Source of the DNA: AC-32 sp963821495
GTDB lineage: Bacteria > Actinomycetota > Thermoleophilia > Gaiellales > Gaiellaceae
Direction: 5' to 3'
DNA length: 64,000 nucleotides
Assembly: GCA_963821495.1 (NCBI GenBank)
Contig: CAWGEA010000003.1
Span: 124,001-188,000 of the forward strand
A model generated the notes under the pieces. The model had not been told where the DNA came from, did no database searches, and worked only from the letters and a program-made list of their open reading frames with translations. The position numbers were made by a program, and so were the translations under genes. Positions 17,936 through 25,967 of the stretch are shown one piece after another; positions within the stretch are counted from its first letter, which is position 1; each line of letters starts with the position of its first letter.

Positions 17936-18998
17936 CGAGCACCCTTCGCAGCTCCGCGAGGTCGGACTCGAACGACGCGGGCGGGTCGACGTAGGCGTGC
18001 GAGAAGAGCAACGACGGGTCGGCCGGCGGCTCCGCCTCCGCCGCGGCGATCCCGTCGCGCATGAGCTGCGCCGCGTCCGCGCGCACGGCCTCGAGCGCCT
18101 CGTCGGAGAGCAGCCCGAGCCGCCGCAGATAGGCCTCGTAGCGCCCGACGCACTCGCGCTGCCGCTCCTCCTCGACGCGCTCGAGGTCGATGTACGCGGC
18201 CGGGTCGTCGGCGGTCGCGTGCGGCGCCGAGCGGTAGGTGACCGCCTCGACCAGCGTCGGCCCTTCGCCCGCCCGCGCTCGCGCAACCGCCTCGCGGGTC
18301 GCCTCGTAGACCGCGAGCACGTCGCCGCCGTCGACGCGCAGGCCGGGCATCCCGTAGCCCACCGCCTTGTCGGCAAGCGTCTCCGCGGCCGTCTGCGCGG
18401 AGAGCGGCGTCGAGATCGCCCACTGGTTGTTGTTGCAGAAGAGGACGACCGGCGCGCGCATCACCGCGGCGAAGTTGGCGCCTTCGTGGAACGACCCCTC
18501 CGAGGTCGCGCCGTCGCCGAAGAACGCGATCGCGCACGCCCGCTCGCCGCGCAGCTTCTTGCCCCAGGCGAGCCCGGCCGCGTGCGGCACGTGCGTCCCG
18601 ATCGGGACGCAGATCGAGGCGACGTTCCAGTCCGCTGGGTTCCACCAGCCGGCGGGGTGACCGCGCCACCAGGAGAGCACCGTCGAGGCCGGCATCCCGC
18701 GCAGGAGGCCGATCGCCGACTCGCGGTAGCTCGGGAAGATCCAGTCCTCGGCCTCGAGCGCGTGCGTCGCGCCGACCTGCATCGCCTCGTGGTTCCAGAA
18801 GATCGCGTACGTCCCGATGCGGCCCTGCCGGTGGTAGACGACCGAGCGCTCGTCGTAGGTGCGCAGCAGGACGAGCCGGCGGTGGAGCTCGAGCAGGTCG
18901 TCCTCGGAGAGCCCTTCGACCTCGCCGTCCGGGACGGACTCGCCGTCGCCGATCACGCGCCGAAGGTCGCGCTCGGCCGGAACCACCTGAGCCGCCAT
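17928..18998 (-). CDS. 2-oxo acid dehydrogenase E1 alpha subunit, branched-chain type
   Basis: A 356-residue subunit that decarboxylates branched-chain 2-oxoacids. The thiamine-diphosphate motif FFGDGATSEGSFHEGANFAAVMRAPVV-NNNQWAIS is complete. RSAPHATADDPAAY is the phosphorylation-loop region. The N-terminus YDERSVVYHRQGRIGTYAIFWNHEA fits the family. ATG 18998 is the first gene of a five-gene unit (E1alpha, E1beta, GNAT, formamidase, E2). E3 is not encoded nearby and would be shared from elsewhere. Confidence 0.94.
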   Translation of the reverse strand: MAAQVVPAERDLRRVIGDGESVPDGEVEGLSEDDLLELHRRLVLLRTYDERSVVYHRQGRIGTYAIFWNHEAMQVGATHALEAEDWIFPSYRESAIGLLRGMPASTVLSWWRGHPAGWWNPADWNVASICVPIGTHVPHAAGLAWGKKLRGERACAIAFFGDGATSEGSFHEGANFAAVMRAPVVLFCNNNQWAISTPLSAQTAAETLADKAVGYGMPGLRVDGGDVLAVYEATREAVARARAGEGPTLVEAVTYRSAPHATADDPAAYIDLERVEEERQRECVGRYEAYLRRLGLLSDEALEAVRADAAQLMRDGIAAAEAEPPADPSLLFSHAYVDPPASFESDLAELRRVLGG

Positions 18999-19014
18999 GA
19001 CGCCGCGAATCTAC

Positions 19015-19512
19015 CTAACGGCTGCGCGCGACCCAGGCCACGACGGCGAGCGCGGCGATCGCCGCGAGCACCCCCATCAGCTCGAGCACGGTCCCGCCGG
19101 CCACGTCGGCGCCGGCCGCGACCACGACGACCGCGGCCACGAAGGTCGCGCCGAGGCAGGCGAGCACCACCGTGGCGACGCGAAACGCGGCGACGGCCGG
19201 CTGTGTCCACGCGGGCACGCGCGGCTCGATCGACCACCAGGCGAGCTCGGCCACGAGCAGCAGCCCGCCCGCGGTGAGCGGCGTCGCCGCGTCCAGCGCG
19301 TCGGGCCCGAGCGCGAGCCGCGTCGCCTGCTGCGCCCCGAGGAGGGCGACTCCGAGGGCCAGCCCCGCGCTCCAGCGCAGGAGCAGGCCCGTAAACAGCA
19401 CGAGCACCGCCACGCCACCCACGGCGAGGAGCAGCACGTCGTGCCCGCCCTCCCGTAGCAGTGCGGCGACCACGAGCGCCCCGGCCGCGAGCAGCGAGGC
19501 GGCCCCCGTCAC
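19015..19512 (-). CDS. Small membrane protein of the MoxR/DUF58 operon
   Basis: A 165-residue protein with five hydrophobic helices and no recognisable catalytic motif. GTG 19512 overlaps the stop of the DUF58 gene (TAGTG), so it is the last cistron of that operon. Helix three is followed by RVPAWTQPAVAAFR, a charged connector. Members of MoxR operons often end with poorly conserved membrane proteins; a role in the same envelope complex is inferred from coupling only. Confidence 0.7.
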   Translation of the reverse strand: MTGAASLLAAGALVVAALLREGGHDVLLLAVGGVAVLVLFTGLLLRWSAGLALGVALLGAQQATRLALGPDALDAATPLTAGGLLLVAELAWWSIEPRVPAWTQPAVAAFRVATVVLACLGATFVAAVVVVAAGADVAGGTVLELMGVLAAIAALAVVAWVARSR

Positions 19513-20783
19513 TAGACGCGCGCGACGCGGGCGTGGCGCCTGAATGCCCTCACCTCCTCGAGCGCGGCCTGCAGCGGCGCGTCCTGGCGCCATTCGACGA
19601 CCGGCACGCCGAGCCGCAGGTACGACGAGCGCAGCGCGTCGCGCCGCAACAGCCAGAGACGGTAGGCGAGATCGTCGAGCGGCCCGGCTCCCGGCTGTAC
19701 GAACGGCACCGGCGAGATGTCGATCACGGCGAGGTCGAAGCCGCGGGCCCGGAGGTCGACGAGCGCCCGCACCGAGCGCTCGTCGAGCAGCGGCGTCAGC
19801 GCGAGCACGAGCGCGTGCGGCGGCAGCGTCCGCACCGGCAGGATGTCGATGTTCTTCCAGGCGTAGCTGAGGAAGATCTCGGCGTCGAGCAGCGAGTCGA
19901 GCACGCGGTAGAGCTGGACGACGCCGCTCGAGACTGTCAGCCAGTTGAGCACGCCGCCGAAGGCGACGAGGCCGACGCGGTCCTTCTCGCGGATGTAGTG
20001 CCCGGCGAGCGAGCCCGCCGCCTCGACCGCGAGGTCGAGTGTCCCGGTCGCGCCCTGCCGGGCCTCGGCGAAGGTGTCGAGGAAGACGATCACGTCGGTG
20101 TTCCGCTCCGGATGGGTCACGTTCACCCACGGCTCGCCGCGACGAGCGGTGGCGCGCCAGTTCACGCGGCGCACGCGGTCGCCGGGCACGAACGGCCGCA
20201 GATCGGCGAACTCGATCCCCTCGCCGCGTGTACGCGGCGTCTGCGTCCCGGTGAAGGTCTGCGTCTCGAGCGGGCGCAGCAGCTTTTCGAGCGTCTCGCC
20301 GCGCGGGTAGACCTTCAGCGGCCGGCGCATGTCGAGCGCCTGCTCGAAGGCGAGCAGGCCGAAGCGGTCCTGGACGCGCAACAGCAGGTCGCCGACGAGG
20401 TAGGCGCCCCAGTGCGTGCAGCGCAGGGGCAGCTCGAGCTCCGGCTGCTCGCCCGGGCCGAGGTGCCGCAGCTGGGGGTTCGGGCCGTTCGCCTCGATGC
20501 CGTCCGGGAGATCGAGCAGCAGTGCGAGATTAGGGACCGTCCCTTCCGCGTCGAGCTCCAGGTACGCCGTCACCTGCTCGCCCTCGACCTGCCGCTCGCG
20601 GTCGAGCTCGAGCCTCGCCCGCACGCGCGGCTCCTGCGCGAGCGAGAGGCCGGCCGCGAGCACCACGGCGAACGGCGCGGCCAGCGCGGCCAGCTCGGGC
20701 CGGCCGAGCACGAGCGCCGCGAGCAGCCCGGTGCCGGCGAGCGCGGCGTACGCGCCGAGCTTCGGCGTCGCGGCTCGTGTCAC
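19512..20783 (-). CDS. DUF58 domain protein
   Basis: A 423-residue protein with two N-terminal helices (residues about 10-48), an Ig-like region (ARLELDRERQVEGEQVTAYLELDAEG) and the DUF58 core GIEFADLRPFVPGDRVRRVNWRATARRG, followed by a von Willebrand A-like segment (NTDVIVFLDTF, DRVGLVAFGG). DUF58 proteins are the usual partners of MoxR AAA+ ATPases. GTG 20783 overlaps the moxR stop (GTGA). Confidence 0.92.
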   Translation of the reverse strand: MTRAATPKLGAYAALAGTGLLAALVLGRPELAALAAPFAVVLAAGLSLAQEPRVRARLELDRERQVEGEQVTAYLELDAEGTVPNLALLLDLPDGIEANGPNPQLRHLGPGEQPELELPLRCTHWGAYLVGDLLLRVQDRFGLLAFEQALDMRRPLKVYPRGETLEKLLRPLETQTFTGTQTPRTRGEGIEFADLRPFVPGDRVRRVNWRATARRGEPWVNVTHPERNTDVIVFLDTFAEARQGATGTLDLAVEAAGSLAGHYIREKDRVGLVAFGGVLNWLTVSSGVVQLYRVLDSLLDAEIFLSYAWKNIDILPVRTLPPHALVLALTPLLDERSVRALVDLRARGFDLAVIDISPVPFVQPGAGPLDDLAYRLWLLRRDALRSSYLRLGVPVVEWRQDAPLQAALEEVRAFRRHARVARV

Positions 20784-21748
20784 TCGGCGGCCGGCTCGGG
20801 CTCGGCCTTCGGCGTCGGGACGCGGTCGAGCAGCCCCTGGACGATGTCGTCCGGACGTAGCCGCTGCACCCAGAGCTCGGGCCGCAGCGAGAGCCGGTGT
20901 GAAAGCGCGGGCACGGCCACCGACTTGACATCGTCGGGCGTCACGTAGTCGCGCCCCTCGAGCGCGGCGCGGCAGCGGGAGAGCTTCAGCAGCGCGAGCG
21001 AACCGCGCGGGCTCGCGCCGACCTGAACGCCGTTCGCCGAGCGCGTCGCCGCGACGAGGTCGACCATGTACGTCCCGACGCTGCGGTCGACGTGCACCTG
21101 CTCGACCGCGCGCTGCATCTCGAGCAGCTCCTCGTGCCCGACGACCGGCTCGAGCTCGATCTCGTCCACCGCCCGCTCCAGCCGCCGCTCGAGCACCTCC
21201 CACTCCTGCTCGCGGCCGGGGTAGCCGATCCCGATCCGCAGCAGGAAGCGGTCGAGCTGCGCTTCCGGCAGCGCATAGGTGCCCTCGTACTCGATCGGGT
21301 TCTGCGTGGCGAGCACGAGGAACGGTGGCGCGAGCGGGTGCGTGACGCCCTCGATCGTCACCTGCCGTTCCTGCATCGCCTCGAGCAGCGCTGCCTGCGT
21401 CTTCGGTGGGGCGCGGTTGATTTCGTCGGCGAGGAGGAGGTTGGTGAAGATCGGGCCCGGCCGGAACTCGAAGTCGGCCTCGCGCTGGTTGTAGATCGAG
21501 GCGCCCGTCACGTCCGAGGGCATCAGGTCGGGCGTGAACTGAATCCGTGTGAAATCGATGCTGGTCACTTGCGCGAAGGCGCGAGCGATCAACGTCTTCG
21601 CGAGACCGGGGAAGTCCTCGATCAGCACGTGGCCGTCGGCCAGCATGCCGAGGAAGACGAGCTCGAGCGCCTCGCGCTTGCCGACGATCGAGCGCTCGAC
21701 CTCGTCGAGGATGGCATTCGCGCGGCGGGAGACGTCGTCGACGTTCAC
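20780..21748 (-). CDS. MoxR family AAA+ ATPase
   Basis: A 322-residue MoxR ATPase. Walker A is read in EDFPGLAKTLIARAFA, Walker B in NLLLADEINRAPPKTQAALLEAMQE, sensor 1 in VLATQNPIEYEGTYALPEAQLDRFL, and sensor 2/lid in GASPRGSLALLKLSRCRA. Walker A is the MoxR variant PGxAKT rather than GxxGxGKT. These ATPases act as chaperones that mature or activate partner complexes carrying vWA domains, here presumably the DUF58 protein. GTG 21748 and its stop are both in four-base overlaps with neighbours, so expression is tightly coupled. Confidence 0.95.
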   Translation of the reverse strand: MNVDDVSRRANAILDEVERSIVGKREALELVFLGMLADGHVLIEDFPGLAKTLIARAFAQVTSIDFTRIQFTPDLMPSDVTGASIYNQREADFEFRPGPIFTNLLLADEINRAPPKTQAALLEAMQERQVTIEGVTHPLAPPFLVLATQNPIEYEGTYALPEAQLDRFLLRIGIGYPGREQEWEVLERRLERAVDEIELEPVVGHEELLEMQRAVEQVHVDRSVGTYMVDLVAATRSANGVQVGASPRGSLALLKLSRCRAALEGRDYVTPDDVKSVAVPALSHRLSLRPELWVQRLRPDDIVQGLLDRVPTPKAEPEPAAE

Positions 21749-22248
21749 AGCGCCTCCAGCGCGTCGACCGCCCGGCGCAGCGCGGCCGGTGCGATCCCCT
21801 CGGCATGGCGATCGGCCGGCGGCTGCCGGTCGGGGCGCACGAGCTCCCAGAGCTCCTCGTCGAGCACGCCCTCGGCCTCGTCGAGCTGCACGCCGCGCGA
21901 GGCGAGCCTCATCGTGGCGATCTCGCGCAGCTGTGGCCGCAACCGGGCGTGGAGGTCGAACGCCGTCGACGACGCCATCGTCAGCTCGCGCTCGAGCCGC
22001 TCGAGCTGAGCCGGCCGCTGCCGCTCTTCCGGCTCTCGCTCGAGCGCGGCGAGGATCTCGGGCACCTCTTCGAGCGGGTAGGCGTCGCGCGCCAGGATGA
22101 CGACGTCGACGAGCGCGATTCCGCCCACCAGCAGGATGAAGACGTCGAGCTCGAGCTCGAACCAGCCGGGGGCGAGGAAGCGCGCGAACAGCAGCGCGAC
22201 GGCGGCCATGCCGGTCAGGAAGAGCCAGGAGCCGAGGAGCCGCTTCAT
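21745..22248 (-). CDS. Membrane protein between DUF4129 and MoxR genes
   Basis: A 167-residue protein with two helices at residues 5-25 and 35-52 (LELDVFILLVGGIALVDVVIL) and a charged cytoplasmic C-terminal region rich in Arg and Glu. The tail has REPEERQRPAQLERLERELTMA, likely helical. The ATG 22248 overlaps the previous stop (ATGA). No named domain is recognised. Position between DUF4129 and MoxR is a common slot for such proteins. Confidence 0.75.
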   Translation of the reverse strand: MKRLLGSWLFLTGMAAVALLFARFLAPGWFELELDVFILLVGGIALVDVVILARDAYPLEEVPEILAALEREPEERQRPAQLERLERELTMASSTAFDLHARLRPQLREIATMRLASRGVQLDEAEGVLDEELWELVRPDRQPPADRHAEGIAPAALRRAVDALEAL

Positions 22249-23117
22249 GCCGCGGCATTCGTCTCGGCCTCGAGCTCCGCCCGCAGGCCGGCGAGGGCCT
22301 CGATCGCGTCGTCCTTCATCGAGGCGTCGATCTCGTGTGAGCTGAACTTCGCGCGCTCGTAGAGCAGTGTCAGGCGGCGGACGGCGAACGTGCTGACGCC
22401 GAGCCGGTCCAGCGCGCGGTCTACGAACTCGCGCGCCGTCTCGTAAGGCTCGCGCGTGACGTCGTGCGCCGCGAACGTCCGCTCCAGCCGCGCGTAGGTG
22501 GCGATCACCGCCCGGCGCGGGTCGCGCTCGGCGCGCAGGTCGTCGAGCGTGTCTGCCAGCACCTCGTCGAGCGCTGCCGTCAGGGACGCCTCGCGCTCCC
22601 ACTCGGCGCCGCGGTAGCGCTTCCAGACGATCAGCGCGACCGTCCCGCCGGCGCCGGCTACGAGGATCGAGGCCAGTACGAGCGCGGGAAGCCACTGGAA
22701 CTGCGCGTCCGCGCGCTTCCTGGCCTCCGGGCCGCTGGCCGAGGCTGGCAGGCCCGGCTTGGCGTTCGACTGCTGCTGCCCCGAGCCGTAATGGGTGTAG
22801 TGCCGGACGACGAGGGCAGCGGGAAGGGCGAGGAAGCAGATCGCCAGCAGGCCGACGAACTGGCGGCGCACACCGCCCTTGCCCTCCAGCAGGCGCTGAC
22901 GCCGACCGAGCGCCGCGACCCAGAGCACGACGAGCACCCCGATCGGGAAGAGCACGAACGCCAGGGACGCGATGTACTCGACGACCAGTTTCGGCGCATG
23001 GGCGGTGCCGCCCCCTGCCCCGCCGCCGGGTCGGTGGGCGTGGCTCGCGACCGCGACCGCGGCGAGCAGCGCCGTCAGCGCGGCTCCACTCAGCACGAGC
23101 CTTCGGGCCCCGTTCAC
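22245..23117 (-). CDS. DUF4129 domain protein
   Basis: A 290-residue membrane protein. A signal-like first helix is followed by helices near residues 50-70, 85-105 and 140-165, then a cytoplasmic domain with RRAVIATYARLERTFAAHDVTREPYETAREFVDRAL and LTLLYERAKFSSHEID, the signature of DUF4129. This domain is commonly fused to transglutaminase-like proteins in MoxR operons, but no transglutaminase gene is present here. First gene of the operon, 9 bases after the stop of the lipid kinase gene, so read-through from that gene is possible. Confidence 0.88.
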   Translation of the reverse strand: MNGARRLVLSGAALTALLAAVAVASHAHRPGGGAGGGTAHAPKLVVEYIASLAFVLFPIGVLVVLWVAALGRRQRLLEGKGGVRRQFVGLLAICFLALPAALVVRHYTHYGSGQQQSNAKPGLPASASGPEARKRADAQFQWLPALVLASILVAGAGGTVALIVWKRYRGAEWEREASLTAALDEVLADTLDDLRAERDPRRAVIATYARLERTFAAHDVTREPYETAREFVDRALDRLGVSTFAVRRLTLLYERAKFSSHEIDASMKDDAIEALAGLRAELEAETNAAA

Positions 23118-23126
23118 GACGAAACC

Positions 23127-24020
23127 CTAGATGAGCACGGCGGCAGCGCCGCGCTCGGCCTCGAAGACGGCGAGCTCGACGTCGCCCAGGTCCTCGCCGT
23201 CGGCCTGGAGCGGCAACGGCCGGTCGCAGGCGATCTCGAGGCGGTCGAGGTCGTGCGCGTAGACGAGGTCGTCCGCTCCGGGCTGACCGCGGCCGGTGAA
23301 CACGAAGCTCAGCAGCCTCGGCAGGCTGGCCGCCGTGACGCGCCGCGGCGCGACGAGGTCGAGGCCGAGCTCGAACCGCGCCTCGGGCGCAACGTGCAGC
23401 GCGATCGGCCCGGCGAAGCTGTATGGATCCGTGTTCGCGACCAGTGCGAAGGCGGCGCGGCCGAGACCTCTCGCCTCGAGCGCCGGCTCGAGGCGAACGC
23501 GCCGTGCGGCCAGGAGGCGCGTCACCGCACCGATGTAGGCGAGGTCGCCTGGACGCTTCCCGTCGGCCCTGCGGCCGAGAGCGTCCACGCGGCGCACGAG
23601 CTCTGCGTCGAGGCCGACGCCGGCAGCGAAGGCGAACCGGCGGCCGTTCACCCGCCCGAGCGAGATCGTGCGCGTCCGCCCCGCCCGCAACGCCTCGGCG
23701 ACGCTGTGCGCCGCGGCCAGTGGATCGCGCGGCAGCCCGAGCGCCCTGGGCAGGACGTTCGTGCCACCACCGGGCAGGAACCCGAGCGGGACGCGTCCGC
23801 GCACGCCGTTCAGCACCTCGTTGAAGCCGCCGTCGCCCGAGTAGACGACGATCGCGTCGCCCTCGCTCTCGGCCGCGGTCGCCAGCTCGACCGCGTGACC
23901 CGCCCGCTCGGTCAGCACCGTCCGTACCGTCCCCGCCCGCCCGAGCTCCTCCTCGACGGCGCGCACGCGCTCCTCGCTCACCGCGCTGGCGAAGGGGTTC
24001 ACGATCAGGACGACTTCCAT
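23127..24020 (-). CDS. Diacylglycerol/lipid kinase family protein (YegS/LCB5 type)
   Basis: A 297-residue kinase. The nucleotide-binding motif reads VYSGDGGFNEVLNG, a variant of GGDGTxNEV. It is followed by LGFLPGGGTNVLPRALGL and the C-terminal LPLQADGEDL. Family members phosphorylate diacylglycerol, sphingoid bases or related lipids. ATG 24020 has GGGAG shortly upstream and MEVVLIVNPFAS is the expected N-terminus. Divergently oriented from the 2H phosphoesterase gene with about 50 bases between starts. Confidence 0.9.
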   Translation of the reverse strand: MEVVLIVNPFASAVSEERVRAVEEELGRAGTVRTVLTERAGHAVELATAAESEGDAIVVYSGDGGFNEVLNGVRGRVPLGFLPGGGTNVLPRALGLPRDPLAAAHSVAEALRAGRTRTISLGRVNGRRFAFAAGVGLDAELVRRVDALGRRADGKRPGDLAYIGAVTRLLAARRVRLEPALEARGLGRAAFALVANTDPYSFAGPIALHVAPEARFELGLDLVAPRRVTAASLPRLLSFVFTGRGQPGADDLVYAHDLDRLEIACDRPLPLQADGEDLGDVELAVFEAERGAAAVLI

Positions 24021-24069
24021 AAGCTCCCGCGAGGATGCCACGGCCCGTGATCTTCGCCCCCGCGAGCCC

Positions 24070-24600
24070 GTGAGATCGGCCGTGGTCGTGCACGTGCCCG
24101 AGGCCGAGCCGGCGGTCCGCCGGTGGCGGCTCGAGCACACCTACGACGCGCCCGTCGGGATGCCGGCGCACGTGACGCTGCTCTTCCCGTTCGTGCCGGC
24201 CGCGGGCATCGCCGAGGCCCGGGCGCGGCTCGCCGGACTGCTCGCGCGGCACGAGCCGTTCGACGTCACCTTCGCGCGAACCGCCCGCTTCCCCGACCTG
24301 CTCTACCTCGAGCCAGAGCCTGCCGACCGCTTCGGGGCCCTCACCGAGGCGATCGCCGCCCAGTGGCCCGAGCATCCGCCCTACGAGGGCGAGCACGAGA
24401 CGGTCGTCCCGCACCTGACCGTCGCCGAGTCGGAGGACACGTCGCTGCTCGACCGGATCGCGGCCGAGGTGGAGGCGCGTCTGCCAATCCGCAAGCGCGT
24501 CGACGCTGCGAGCCTGTTCGTCGAGGACGAGCACGGCCGCTGGCACGAGCACAGCCGAGTGCCGCTCGGAGGCCAAACTGATCAGTCGGGCGTCGCGTAG
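24070..24600 (+). CDS. 2H phosphoesterase (2'-5' RNA ligase superfamily)
   Basis: A 176-residue protein with the two HxT motifs that define the 2H superfamily: HVTLLFPF near residue 34 and HLTVAES near residue 116. Family members cleave or make 2'-5' phosphodiester or cyclic phosphate bonds in RNA or nucleotides; exact substrate unknown. Arg-rich N-terminal strand VVVHVPEAEP and the spacing of motifs are normal. GTG 24070 start. The 3' end overlaps the convergent TetR gene by 19 bases. Confidence 0.85.
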   Translation: MRSAVVVHVPEAEPAVRRWRLEHTYDAPVGMPAHVTLLFPFVPAAGIAEARARLAGLLARHEPFDVTFARTARFPDLLYLEPEPADRFGALTEAIAAQWPEHPPYEGEHETVVPHLTVAESEDTSLLDRIAAEVEARLPIRKRVDAASLFVEDEHGRWHEHSRVPLGGQTDQSGVA

Positions 24601-25157
24601 CCCCGCATGCCGTTCAGCAGCAGCTCGTAGAACCCGTCGGCGAGCTCGTCGGTATCGGCGCCCGGACGCAGCCACGTGTAGGCCCAGTTCGAGGCCGAGA
24701 GCGCCAGCAGCGCAGCCGTCGCGTCGTCGAGGTCGCTGCGCAGCTCGCCGAGCTCGCGGCCCTCGCGGAAGAGCGCGCGGATGCGTTCCTCGTAGCGACG
24801 CCGCTCGCCGCGGATCTCGTCCCGCCGCTCGCCCTCGAGGTAGCGCCACTCCTGCACGAAGACCGTCGCGACGTCGAGCTGGTCGGCGACCACGCGGAGG
24901 TGGGAGCGCAACGCGAGCCGGATCTTCTCGGCCGGCCGCAGCTCCTCGTCGATCGCGTCGAGGCCGGCGTGGAAGGCGCGCGCGCCCTCGAGCATCGTCT
25001 CGTAGAGCAGGTCCTGCTTCGACTCGATGTGCGCGTAGAGCGAGCCCTTCTGGACCCCGAGCGCCTCCGCGATCTCGCCGATCGAGGTGCCGTGGTAGCC
25101 CTTTTGGGCGAACAATCGCGCGGCCTGGCGGGTCAGCTCCTCGCGGCGAGCGCTCAT
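24582..25157 (-). CDS. TetR family transcriptional regulator, probable regulator of the paa genes
   Basis: A 191-residue TetR protein. The DNA-binding domain at residues 1-50 reads AARLFAQKGYHGTSIGEIAEALGVQKGSLYAHIESKQDLLYET. The ligand domain contains EEIRxxRRRYEERI-type helices as in FadR/PaaR regulators that sense acyl-CoA or phenylacetyl-CoA. ATG 25157 overlaps the stop of the dehydrogenase-like gene (ATGA), and the pair is transcribed away from paaABCD. A 16-base palindrome in the shared promoter region is a likely operator. The ligand is inferred from the neighbourhood only. Confidence 0.88.
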   Translation of the reverse strand: MSARREELTRQAARLFAQKGYHGTSIGEIAEALGVQKGSLYAHIESKQDLLYETMLEGARAFHAGLDAIDEELRPAEKIRLALRSHLRVVADQLDVATVFVQEWRYLEGERRDEIRGERRRYEERIRALFREGRELGELRSDLDDATAALLALSASNWAYTWLRPGADTDELADGFYELLLNGMRGYATPD

Positions 25158-25921
25158 CGGCGGCCGTAGACCTCCGCCGCGGCGCGATGGAAGCCGCCCG
25201 GAAGGCCCTCGGCCTCGAACGTGGCGGCGATCTCTTCCATCTCGCCGACCCAGCGCCACGCCTTCGTCTCGGCCGAGCGCAAGGCTCGGCGGGAGCGGTC
25301 GCGCAGCTCCGGCTGCGAGAGGTCCCACTCCTGCAGCAGCGTCTCCTCGACTCGCGCGCCGCGGGCGAGCTCGCGGATCGCGAGCAGCAGCGCCGCCGTG
25401 CCCTTCGTCCAGGCCGCGTAGGCCATCTTCACCGCCGACGCGTGACCGACCTCGTCGGAGACCACGCGGGCGTCGACGATCGAGCCGGAAAAGAGCTGGC
25501 CGGCCTCGGTTGCATCCGTACCGGAGAGGTAGAGCCGCGTCGTGCCTGCCTCGCGCGGGGGCGAGCCGACGATGCCGCCGTCGACGAACCGGCCACCTGC
25601 GGAACGGACGATCTCCGCCACCTCGCGAGCGGTCGCGGGCGCAATGGCGTTGGCGTCGACGTAGAGGCCCTCGAACCGGCCAACCGAGCGCGCCACGTCG
25701 AGGGCCGCATGCGGCGGGCAGATGGAAAGGATCACGTCGCAGCCGTCCAGTGCCGACACGGAGCCAACGTCCTCGAGTCGGGCGGCCTTCGCGCGCCGCC
25801 GGGTCTCGCCGCTTCGTCCCTCGGAGGCCCAGCGGGCGCCCAGACCCCGGTCGCGGAGGACCGCGCCGACCGCGGCACCCATCTCGCCGGGATGAAGCAG
25901 GCCGACCGTCCGCTCAGCCAC
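25154..25921 (-). CDS. NAD(P)-dependent beta-hydroxyacid-dehydrogenase-like protein with DUF1932 tail
   Basis: A 255-residue protein with a Rossmann start VGLLHPGEMGAAVGAVLRDRG and a C-terminal helical part (GHASAVKMAYAAWTKGTAALLLA) typical of DUF1932/6-phosphogluconate-dehydrogenase-like proteins. SGGRFVDGGIVGSPP matches the substrate-loop region and the conserved lysine is in SAVKMAY. Physiological substrate unknown. GTG 25921 is chosen over GTG 25933, which lies within the palindrome. Because it is coupled to the TetR gene and faces the paa genes, a link to aromatic acid metabolism or its regulation is plausible. Confidence 0.8.
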   Translation of the reverse strand: MAERTVGLLHPGEMGAAVGAVLRDRGLGARWASEGRSGETRRRAKAARLEDVGSVSALDGCDVILSICPPHAALDVARSVGRFEGLYVDANAIAPATAREVAEIVRSAGGRFVDGGIVGSPPREAGTTRLYLSGTDATEAGQLFSGSIVDARVVSDEVGHASAVKMAYAAWTKGTAALLLAIRELARGARVEETLLQEWDLSQPELRDRSRRALRSAETKAWRWVGEMEEIAATFEAEGLPGGFHRAAAEVYGRR

Positions 25922-25933
25922 TAGACTTCGCAC

Positions 25934-25949
25934 CCTAACGATCGTTCGG
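25934..25949. promoter_or_regulatory. Candidate TetR operator between the paa and tetR transcripts
   Basis: CCTAACGATCGTTCGG is a 16-base palindrome with 14 matched positions and a perfect AACGATCGTT core. It sits between the divergent starts at 25921 and 25968, the position expected for an operator repressing both transcripts. TetR regulators of phenylacetate and fatty-acid genes often bind sites with an ACGATCGT-like core. Binding is inferred. Confidence 0.6.
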
Positions 25950-25967
25950 TTGGGAAGAGGCGCCAGA

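Noticed and set aside
21745..24849. A minus-strand open frame of more than 1,000 codons
   Set aside because: Only its last 167 codons (from ATG 22248) look like protein; the rest is out of frame with the DUF4129 and lipid kinase genes.
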